NCBI GenBank assembly: GCA_039812125.1
Contig: JBDHZV010000159.1
Location: forward strand, 1 to 5,222
Source of the DNA: Prado023 sp039812125
GTDB lineage: Bacteria; Actinomycetota; Actinomycetes; S36-B12; CAIYMF01
DNA: 5,222 nt
Direction: 5' to 3'
Below are positions 1 to 4,685 of this stretch, piece after piece. Position 1 is the stretch's first letter. The number at the start of each line of letters is the position of its first letter. The notes beneath the pieces were generated by a model. That model was not told where the DNA came from. It ran no database searches and saw nothing but the letters and a program-made list of their open reading frames with translations. A program made the translations under genes and the position numbers.

Positions 1-1
1 C

Positions 2-970
2 GACTCCCACGCGCACCTGGTCTTCGCCGGCGACCGGGCCGACGAGTTCACCGCACGGATGGCCGGGCGGCGCTACCGGGCCGGCGGAATCGAGACCACG
101 GTCGCCGCCACCCGGGCGGCCGGGGCGGCCGCCCTGCGTCGCACGGCGGGGCGGCTCGCGGCCGAGGCCCGCCGCTCCGGGACCACGACGCTGGAGGTGA
201 AGTCCGGCTACGGGCTGGACGTCGAGCACGAGGCGCTGTCGTGCCGGATCGCCGCCGAGCTGACCGACGAGGTGACGTTCCTGGGAGCCCACGTGGTCCC
301 GCGCGAGCTCGAGCACGACCGGGCCGCGTACCTGGACCTGGTGCGCGGGCCCATGCTCGCGGCATGCGCGCCGCACGCCCGGTGGGCCGACGCGTTCTGC
401 GAGCAGGGCGCCTTCGACGCCGACGAGTGCCGGGCCGTGCTCGTCGCCGCCGCCGCTCGCGGCCTGGGGCTGCGGGTGCACGCCAACCAGCTCGGCCCCG
501 GACCCGGGGTCCAGCTCGCCGTGGACCTCGGGGCGGCCTCCGCCGACCACTGCACCCACCTGTCCCCGGCGGACGTGGCGGCGCTGGCCGGGTCGGGCAC
601 GGTGGCCACGCTGCTGCCCGGTGCCGAGTTCTCCACCCGGACGCCCTACCCCGACGCGCGCGCCCTGCTCGACGCCGGGGCCGTCGTCGCGCTGGCCACC
701 GACTGCAACCCGGGGACGAGCTTCACGACGTCGATGCCGTTCTGCATCGCCCTGGCGGTGCGGGAGATGGCCATGACCCCGGCCGAGGCCCTGTGGGCCG
801 CCACGGCCGGCGGCGCCGCTGCGCTGCGCCGGACGGACGTGGGCCGGCTGGTGCCCGGGGCGAGGGCGGACCTGGTCGTCCTCGACGCGCCGTCCTACGT
901 CCACCTGGCCTATCGGCCGGGGGTGGCGCTGGTGGCCCGGGTGCTGCGGGAGGGTTCGCAGCATGGCTGA
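2..970 (+). CDS. hutI: Imidazolonepropionase, 5'-truncated by window edge
   Basis: Cytoplasmic metal-dependent amidohydrolase that hydrolyses 4-imidazolone-5-propionate to N-formimino-L-glutamate, the third step of histidine degradation. The frame is open from base 2, and 322 codons are visible before TGA 968-970. Against a usual length near 400 residues, about 65-80 N-terminal residues lie to the left of the window; the ATG at 58-60 is internal. Visible family marks, in order: the metal-binding HxH (DSHAHLVFAG, bases 2-31), EVKSGYGL (about 196-219), FLGAHVVPRE (about 279-308), a metal-ligand HANQLG (about 479-496), SADHCTHL (about 539-562), and ATDCNPGTSF (about 695-724), which holds the last metal-ligand Asp. 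The C-terminus ends in the usual small composite beta-domain (VGRLVPGARADLVVLD). It overlaps the next gene by 8 bp, so the two are almost certainly one operon. Nothing essential appears missing in the visible part. The family call is very secure from the motif set. Confidence 0.96.
   Translation, partial: DSHAHLVFAGDRADEFTARMAGRRYRAGGIETTVAATRAAGAAALRRTAGRLAAEARRSGTTTLEVKSGYGLDVEHEALSCRIAAELTDEVTFLGAHVVPRELEHDRAAYLDLVRGPMLAACAPHARWADAFCEQGAFDADECRAVLVAAAARGLGLRVHANQLGPGPGVQLAVDLGAASADHCTHLSPADVAALAGSGTVATLLPGAEFSTRTPYPDARALLDAGAVVALATDCNPGTSFTTSMPFCIALAVREMAMTPAEALWAATAGGAAALRRTDVGRLVPGARADLVVLDAPSYVHLAYRPGVALVARVLREGSQHG
948..954 (+). promoter_or_regulatory. Ribosome binding site fixing the hutG start
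   Basis: GGGAGGG lies inside the end of hutI, with an 8-nt spacer to the ATG at 963. This purine-rich block supports 963 rather than the downstream in-frame ATG at 1011. The 1011 codon also has a passable AGGTGG (996-1001), so the shorter start is not fully excluded. Confidence 0.6.
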
Positions 971-1889
971 CGATCCGCGCTGGCCGCGCGCCTCCAGGTG
1001 GCTCAGCCCGATGCCCGACCCGGCACGGGGCCCTGCGGGGGGTCGAGCCGGGATCGCCGTGCTGGGGGTCCCGACCCACCGGACCTCCCTGTCGGCCACG
1101 GCCGCCCACAGCACGCCCGCGGCGGTGCGCGCCGCGCTGGCCCGGTACGGCACGTGGGTGGCCGGAGCCGGGCTCGACCTGCGGGACCTGCCGGCGGTCG
1201 ACCTCGGCGACGTCGCGGATCCCGACGGCCCCGGCGGGGAGGACCGGGTGCGGGCGGCCGTGGGCCGGGTCCCTGACGGCCACGTGCTCGTCGCCCTCGG
1301 CGGGGACAACGCCGCGACGCTGCCCGTGGCCTCTGGGCTGGGCGTCGACGGCCTCGTGACCGTCGACGCCCACCACGACCTGCGCGACGGCCGGTCCAAC
1401 GGATCGCCGGTGCGCCGGCTGGTCGACGAGGCGGGGCTGGCGGGCCGGCGCATCGTGCAGGTCGGGATCGCCGACTTCGCCAACTCCGCCGACTACGCCG
1501 CCCGGGCGCGCGACCTCGGGATCACCGTGGTGCCCCGTGAGGTGCTGCGCCGCCGGCCCATCGCCGAGGTGATGGCCGAGGCGCTGGAGATCGCCGGCTC
1601 GGGACCGCTCGGTCGGGTCCACGTCGACCTGGACGTCGACGCCTGCGACCGCAGCGTGGCTCCGGCCTGCCCGGCCTCGATGCCCGGTGGGCTGTCCGCC
1701 GACGAGCTGCGCACCGCCGCGCGGACCGCCGGGCGGGACCGGCGCGTCGTCGGCGTGGACATCGTGGAGGTCGACGCCCGCGCCGACAGCCCCGACGGCC
1801 GGACCGTGCGGCTGGCGGCCCTGTGCCTGCTGGAGACAGCCGCTGGGGTGCTGGAGCGACCCGCGAGGATCCTGCCGCCCCGCCCTTGA
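963..1889 (+). CDS. hutG: Formimidoylglutamase, arginase (ureohydrolase) family
   Basis: Predicted to hydrolyse N-formimino-L-glutamate to glutamate and formamide, the last step of the direct histidine pathway; cytoplasmic, expected to use a binuclear Mn centre. It has 308 residues, a normal size. Ureohydrolase motifs: LGGDN at 112-116, DAHHD at 135-139, NGSPVRRL at 146-153, HVDLDVDACD at 220-229 (D224 and D226 as ligands), SMPGGLS at 239-245, and GVDIVEVD at 264-271 with the conserved Glu at 269. The usual first-motif His (GGDH) is Asn116 here; the other four ligands (D135, H137, D139, D224/D226 pair) are present. ATG 963 has a good Shine-Dalgarno and overlaps hutI by 8 bp. Formimidoylglutamase is inferred from the hutI neighbour and the DAHHD form; agmatinase or another guanidine-type hydrolase is possible from sequence alone. 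This enzyme family is unrelated to the zinc N-formylglutamate deformylase that shares the name HutG in some organisms. Confidence 0.85.
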   Translation: MADDPRWPRASRWLSPMPDPARGPAGGRAGIAVLGVPTHRTSLSATAAHSTPAAVRAALARYGTWVAGAGLDLRDLPAVDLGDVADPDGPGGEDRVRAAVGRVPDGHVLVALGGDNAATLPVASGLGVDGLVTVDAHHDLRDGRSNGSPVRRLVDEAGLAGRRIVQVGIADFANSADYAARARDLGITVVPREVLRRRPIAEVMAEALEIAGSGPLGRVHVDLDVDACDRSVAPACPASMPGGLSADELRTAARTAGRDRRVVGVDIVEVDARADSPDGRTVRLAALCLLETAAGVLERPARILPPRP

Positions 1890-1914
1890 CCGGGTCGGCT
1901 ACTACGATTAGCCT
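1886..1914 (+). promoter_or_regulatory. Housekeeping-type promoter for a leaderless hydrolase-regulator mRNA
   Basis: TTGACC (1886-1891) matches the -35 consensus at 5 of 6 positions. After 17 bp comes TAGCCT (1909-1914), which fits the actinobacterial TAnnnT -10 pattern. The -10 ends 7 nt before ATG 1922, so the predicted transcription start is at or beside that A, giving a leaderless mRNA; no Shine-Dalgarno precedes the ATG. The -35 overlaps the hutG stop codon (1887-1889). An alternative -10, TACGAT (1903-1908), would leave a leader of only a few bases and has no matching -35. Prediction from sequence pattern only. Confidence 0.55.
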
Positions 1915-1934
1915 CTTGGCTATGTCCAATAGCC
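1897..1934. promoter_or_regulatory. Double palindromic operator, probably bound by the downstream TetR protein
   Basis: Two inverted repeats share identical 5-bp arms: GGCTA-N7-TAGCC at 1897-1913 and again at 1918-1934. The second extends to 6-bp arms (GGCTAT/ATAGCC). The copies start exactly 21 bp apart, two helical turns, so two dimers would sit on the same DNA face. The inner half-sites also form TAGCC-N4-GGCTA (1909-1922). The site covers the predicted -10 and the ATG at 1922, so binding would block initiation. It is the only control region of a two-gene unit ending in a TetR regulator, and autoregulation of this kind is common in that family. Seen: the repeats and their overlap. Inferred: the bound protein. 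Confidence 0.65.
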
Positions 1935-2770
1935 TGCGCCCCGGTCGCCCCTCCCTCACATCCGATCACGTGCCCCTCCACCGCCCCGATGGCGAGGTCG
2001 CCGTGGACATCCTGGGCACCGGCCCCCTGGTCGTGTGCGTGCCCGGCATGGGCGACCTGCGCTCGACCTATCGCCACCTGGTGCCCGGCCTGGTGGCCTC
2101 GGGGCTGCGGGTGGCCGTCATGGACCTGCGGGGTCATGGGGACAGCACGACCGGGTTCGCCGAGTACGGCGACGCTGCCACAGCAGGCGACATCGTCGCC
2201 CTCGTCGAGCAGCTCGGCGGACCCGCGGTCGTGGTCGGCAACTCGATGGCCGCGGGGTCGGCGGTGATCGCCGCAGCCGCTCGTCCTGACCTGGTCGCGG
2301 GGCTGGTGCTGGTCGGACCGTTCGTGCGCGACGGCGAGGTCTCCTGGCTGCGCCGCACGGCGTGGCGGATCGCCATGTCCGGGCCCTGGGCGACCCGGGT
2401 GTGGCGTGCCGCGCTGCCCAGCCTCTACCAGGGCGACCAGCCCGCCGACCTCGACGGCCACCTCGCCGCCATCGCCGACAGCCTGCGCCGGCCGGGCCGG
2501 GCCCGGGCGTTCCGCCGGACCACGCGGACCAGCCACGCCGACGCTGAGTCGGCCCTGGCTGCCGCCGCCGGTCGCCCCTCCCTGGTGGTCATGGGCGAGC
2601 AGGACCCCGACTTCCCCGACCCGAGGGCCGAGGCCCGTTGGATCGCAGCACGCCTCGGCGGCGAGGTCCTGATGGTCCCGCGCGCCGGGCACTACCCGCA
2701 GGCGCAGCGTCCGGATCTCTTGGTCGGCCCGATCGTCGCCCTGAGCCGCGAGGCCCTGGCCGGTGGCTAG
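1922..2770 (+). CDS. Alpha/beta hydrolase, substrate unknown
   Basis: A 282-residue cytoplasmic alpha/beta-hydrolase-fold protein with no signal peptide. Visible marks: the oxyanion-side turn VPGMGD at 40-45, DLRGHGDST at 68-76, the nucleophile elbow GNSMAAG at 106-112 with Ser108, an Arg/Trp-rich cap region at about 135-200, GEQDPDFP at 225-232 with the likely catalytic Asp228, and AGHYPQ at 255-260 with His257. The triad Ser-Asp-His is therefore complete. The elbow reads G-x-S-x-A rather than G-x-S-x-G, which is common in this superfamily. The start is ATG 1922: it lies 7 nt after the -10 hexamer with no Shine-Dalgarno, as expected for leaderless translation. An in-frame GTG at 1970 is a weaker alternative with no ribosome site. 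The stop overlaps the TetR start by 8 bp. Esterase, lactonase, C-C hydrolase and haloperoxidase-like activities cannot be separated by eye. The substrate may be related to the effector of the adjoining regulator; that is inference. Confidence 0.88.
   Translation: MSNSLRPGRPSLTSDHVPLHRPDGEVAVDILGTGPLVVCVPGMGDLRSTYRHLVPGLVASGLRVAVMDLRGHGDSTTGFAEYGDAATAGDIVALVEQLGGPAVVVGNSMAAGSAVIAAAARPDLVAGLVLVGPFVRDGEVSWLRRTAWRIAMSGPWATRVWRAALPSLYQGDQPADLDGHLAAIADSLRRPGRARAFRRTTRTSHADAESALAAAAGRPSLVVMGEQDPDFPDPRAEARWIAARLGGEVLMVPRAGHYPQAQRPDLLVGPIVALSREALAGG
2750..2753 (+). promoter_or_regulatory. Ribosome binding site of the TetR gene
   Basis: GAGG inside the end of the hydrolase gene, 9 nt before the GTG start at 2763. 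It is short, so reinitiation by ribosomes finishing the overlapping hydrolase gene probably matters more. Confidence 0.35.
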
Positions 2771-3335
2771 GGCCGGCGTCACCCGTGCGGCGGTCCTGGC
2801 CCGCTGCGAGGAGCTCGTGGACGAGCGCGGGCTGGAGGGGCTGTCCCTGGCCGAGGTCGCGGCCAGTCTCGGGATCCGCCAGCCCAGCCTGTACAAGCAC
2901 GTCGCCGGCCAGGCCGACGTCGTGCGCGAGATCAGCGCCCGGGCCCGTCACGCGCTGGCCGGCGAGCTGGCCGCGGCGGCCGTGGGCCGATCCCGCGACG
3001 ACGCCGTACGGGCCGTGGCCGTGGCCTACCGGCGGTGGGCGCTGGCGCACCCCGGCCGGTACAGCGCCACCGTACGCGCGCCCGATCCGGACGATGCCGC
3101 TGGCATCCGAGCCAGCGCGGAGGTGGTCGACGTCGTCCTGGCGGTGCTGGCCGGGTACGGCCTGCGCGGCGACGATGCCATCGACGCCACCCGGGCGCTG
3201 CGCGCGGGACTGCACGGATTCGCCAGCATCGAGCTTGCCGGGGGATTCGGACTCCCGCAGGACCGCGATCACAGCTACACCCGGCTGGTCGACCTGCTCA
3301 TCGCGGGACTGTCGGCCGCGGCATCGCCGGGCTGA
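2763..3335 (+). CDS. TetR-family transcriptional regulator
   Basis: A 190-residue DNA-binding repressor of the usual family length. The N-terminal three-helix DNA-binding domain spans about 6-52: the helix VLARCEELVDERG, then LSLAEVAASLGI (28-39) as the first helix-turn-helix helix, and QPSLYKHVAG (40-49) as the recognition helix with the family-typical S-L-Y-x-H. The rest (about 80-185) is a helical ligand/dimer domain; its AYRRWALAHPGRY segment (89-100) resembles the TetR C-terminal domain type called WHG or TetR_C_33. The start is a GTG inside the hydrolase gene (overlap 2763-2770), so the pair is translationally linked. No promoter is seen directly ahead of it, so it should be controlled from the double palindrome at 1897-1934, which it probably binds itself. 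The ligand is unknown. Family certain, target inferred. Confidence 0.93.
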   Translation: MARAGVTRAAVLARCEELVDERGLEGLSLAEVAASLGIRQPSLYKHVAGQADVVREISARARHALAGELAAAAVGRSRDDAVRAVAVAYRRWALAHPGRYSATVRAPDPDDAAGIRASAEVVDVVLAVLAGYGLRGDDAIDATRALRAGLHGFASIELAGGFGLPQDRDHSYTRLVDLLIAGLSAAASPG

Positions 3336-3359
3336 GGCCCACGTCCGAACGCGCGAGGA
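3336..3359. other. Short convergent junction without a clear terminator
   Basis: These 24 bp separate the stop codons of the TetR gene (plus) and the radical SAM gene (minus). A 4-bp stem, GGGC at 3329-3332 with GCCC at 3337-3340, spans the TetR stop codon, but there is no T-run on either strand. I therefore cannot call an intrinsic terminator; termination may be Rho-dependent or the transcripts may overlap. Confidence 0.4.
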
Positions 3360-4265
3360 TCAGCGCAGCATCGCCCCGTAGGTCCGGGCGGCCTCGAGCA
3401 CGACCCGGGGACGCCCGGCGAACACCTGGGCCAGCTCCCCGGCGAACAGGAACCCGCACTGCCCGCACAGGCCGGGCACCTCGACACAGCGCCCACAGAC
3501 CCACTGGTGGCCGTCCTCACGCACCACGCACTGCGCACAGGGCAGCGCCACGGACCCCTGCGCGATCGCCGGCAGCGCGGACACCAGGTCGAGCACGGGG
3601 GCGCCTGCTCGCTTCAGGGCGCCGATGCGACGCAGGGCGTCCCGGCGCTGCTCGGGCACCAGCGCCAGGTGCTCGGTCCCCGGGTAGGGGGTGTGCAGGT
3701 TGAACGCGACCCCGCGCACCGCCGGGTGCCGCCGCGCGAGGTCGCCGACCGCCTCGATGTCCTCGACGTTGATCCGGTTGACCGCCATGTACAGGCACGC
3801 CGAGCGGGGCGGGGCCACGTCGAGGCCGGCCATCACGCGGTCGTAGGTGGGGCCCCGGATCAGGTCGTGGTGGGCCCGGGTGCCGTCCACGCTCACCAGC
3901 ACCAGGTCGACACCGGGCATCGCGGTCCCCCGCAGCCCATTGGTGACCACACCGACCAGGGGGAACCCGATGTGCCGCGCCTCGGCCACGACGTCGGCAA
4001 GGCGCAGGTCGCCGTCGCGCCACAGCGTCGGCTCCCCGCCGTAGAGCAGCACCACCCGAACGCCGGCGTCGAACATCGCGCGCAGGTCGGCCTGGACCAC
4101 GGGGAAGGGGTAGTCGATGCGCCGCAGGTTGGCCACGGCACAGTGCTGGCAGTGCAGCGAGCACCTGTCGGTGACGATGACCGAGCCGATGATCGGGGCC
4201 TGCCTGCGCAGCAGCACCGCCGCGCCGGCCCGCCAGGCCAGCCCCATCCAGGCCCGGCGGTCCAT
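3360..4265 (-). CDS. Radical SAM protein with three C-terminal CxxC pairs, function unknown
   Basis: A 301-residue member of the radical S-adenosylmethionine superfamily. The CxxxCxxC signature is CSLHCQHC at 35-42, which ligates the [4Fe-4S] cluster that cleaves SAM. Supporting core elements are YGGEPTLW at 75-82 (GGEP, SAM-binding motif), GVVTNGLRG at 105-113, and SVDGTRAHHDLIRG at 125-138. A short C-terminal domain carries six cysteines as CAQC (243-246), CGRC (257-260) and CGQC (267-270), spaced by 10 and 6 residues. These could hold auxiliary iron-sulphur clusters or zinc; the spacing differs from the classical SPASM pattern. The N-terminal 27 residues are basic and aromatic, perhaps an amphipathic helix. 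The ATG shares its A with the upstream stop (TGATG), with only a weak GGCGGG ribosome site. An open frame runs back to 4649 but reads as low-complexity shadow. Substrate not recognised; maturase or cofactor roles are possible. Confidence 0.88.
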   Translation of the reverse strand: MDRRAWMGLAWRAGAAVLLRRQAPIIGSVIVTDRCSLHCQHCAVANLRRIDYPFPVVQADLRAMFDAGVRVVLLYGGEPTLWRDGDLRLADVVAEARHIGFPLVGVVTNGLRGTAMPGVDLVLVSVDGTRAHHDLIRGPTYDRVMAGLDVAPPRSACLYMAVNRINVEDIEAVGDLARRHPAVRGVAFNLHTPYPGTEHLALVPEQRRDALRRIGALKRAGAPVLDLVSALPAIAQGSVALPCAQCVVREDGHQWVCGRCVEVPGLCGQCGFLFAGELAQVFAGRPRVVLEAARTYGAMLR

Positions 4266-4636
4266 CACGACCCGCCGGGACGCGCCGGGGTCGGGGCGCC
4301 AGGCCACGGCTCGGGCCGGCCCGGGTCGGGGCTCGCGGAGAGGTCGGCGCGGATGAGCAGGAACTGCGCCCGGTCCACATCGCCCCGCGCATACCGCTCG
4401 CGCAGCACCGCCAGCGCCGGGTCCGTGGCCCGAGCCGACCAGTCGGCGGTCGTCGGGGTCGGGCCCGCACCGCCCGGGGTCAGGCCCGCACCGGCCGGCA
4501 GGCGGTCGCGCACCATGCGCAGGCCGATCCCCACCGCTGCGGCCCAGAACGCCAGGTACGCCGCCATGGACACCAGCCCCGCCACCTGGGAACGCTCCCC
4601 CAGCAACCGCGCGCTGGGACCGTAGAAGGGATGCAT
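4265..4636 (-). CDS. Small one-span membrane protein with SHOCT-like C-terminus
   Basis: A 123-residue protein. Residues about 18-41 are hydrophobic (GLVSMAAYLAFWAAAVGIGL is the core), followed by positive charges RMVRDR, which suggests one membrane helix with a cytoplasmic C-terminus. A Gly/Pro/Thr linker (about 47-64) contains a duplicated heptad. Residues about 71-99, TDPALAVLRERYARGDVDRA and following, match the SHOCT pattern: a short two-helix C-terminal module, acidic start, RYARG-D turn, then a second helix ending in L. A Pro-rich tail follows. SHOCT modules are thought to mediate oligomerisation or assembly; no enzymatic role is visible. The start is chosen from the strong Shine-Dalgarno just upstream. 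The TGA overlaps the ATG of the radical SAM gene by one base, so the two products are probably made in linked amounts and may work together at the membrane. That partnership is inferred. Confidence 0.82.
   Translation of the reverse strand: MHPFYGPSARLLGERSQVAGLVSMAAYLAFWAAAVGIGLRMVRDRLPAGAGLTPGGAGPTPTTADWSARATDPALAVLRERYARGDVDRAQFLLIRADLSASPDPGRPEPWPGAPTPARPGGS
4455..4496. repeat. In-frame 21-bp tandem duplication in the SHOCT protein linker
   Basis: Two adjacent 21-bp units (4455-4475 and 4476-4496) are identical at 19 of 21 positions, differing at 4461/4482 and 4473/4494. Read on the minus strand they give two heptapeptides, AGAGLTP and GGAGPTP, lengthening the flexible stretch between membrane helix and SHOCT module. 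The unit is seven codons, so copy-number change would keep the frame. Confidence 0.8.
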
Positions 4637-4640
4637 CGCG

Positions 4641-4646
4641 ACCTCC
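4641..4646 (-). promoter_or_regulatory. Strong ribosome binding site of the SHOCT membrane protein
   Basis: Read on the minus strand this is GGAGGT, within GGGAGGT at 4647-4641, 4 nt from the ATG at 4636. It is the best Shine-Dalgarno match among the gene starts in the window and decides the start. It contrasts with the leaderless start at 1922. Confidence 0.7.
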
Positions 4647-4672
4647 CACCCGCCCTGCGACCGTACCGCGAC

Positions 4673-4684
4673 GGTGCGCGCACC
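4673..4684. repeat. Perfect 12-bp palindrome between the VLRF1 stop and the SHOCT gene
   Basis: GGTGCGCGCACC is fully self-complementary and ends one base before the VLRF1 stop codon. It shares three bases with a second inverted repeat, ACCGT-N6-ACGGT (4660-4675). There is no T-run, so neither is a convincing intrinsic terminator. It may be chance in GC-rich DNA, or a protein site or mRNA-stability hairpin in the 49-bp gap (4637-4685). I see no clear -35/-10 pair there, so the SHOCT gene is probably read through from the VLRF1 gene. Confidence 0.35.
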
Positions 4685-4685
4685 A

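Noticed and set aside
241..1359. 372-codon plus-strand frame overlapping hutI and hutG
   Set aside because: Arg/Gly/Pro-rich frame-shifted reading of the two hut genes, with no motif of its own and no reason to invoke a frameshift, since both hut frames are intact.
1823..1921. Upstream start for the hydrolase at ATG 1823
   Set aside because: It would overlap the end of hutG by more than 60 bp and add residues without alpha/beta-hydrolase character. The promoter and -10 spacing point to ATG 1922.
2763..2770. Possible frameshift fusion of hydrolase and TetR
   Set aside because: The 8-bp overlap with a GTG start is a normal operon junction. Both proteins are complete with their own termini.
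1493..2896. 467-codon open frame on the minus strand opposite hutG and the hydrolase
   Set aside because: Its translation is Arg/Gly/His-rich low complexity with no family motif, while the plus-strand frames carry full catalytic motif sets. Long antisense frames are expected at this GC content.
3329..3340. GGGC-TGAG-GCCC stem as a terminator between the convergent genes
   Set aside because: Only four pairs and no T-tract on either strand; it also spans the TetR stop codon. Too weak to call.
3507..4625. 372-codon open frame on the plus strand opposite the radical SAM and SHOCT genes
   Set aside because: It has no recognisable domain and runs antisense to clear CxxxCxxC and GGEP motifs; a high-GC shadow frame.
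4266..4649. N-terminal extension of the radical SAM frame to a GTG at 4649
   Set aside because: The added 128 residues are Gly/Pro/Arg low complexity overlapping the SHOCT gene in another frame. The ATG at 4265 in the TGATG overlap gives a normal-length protein.
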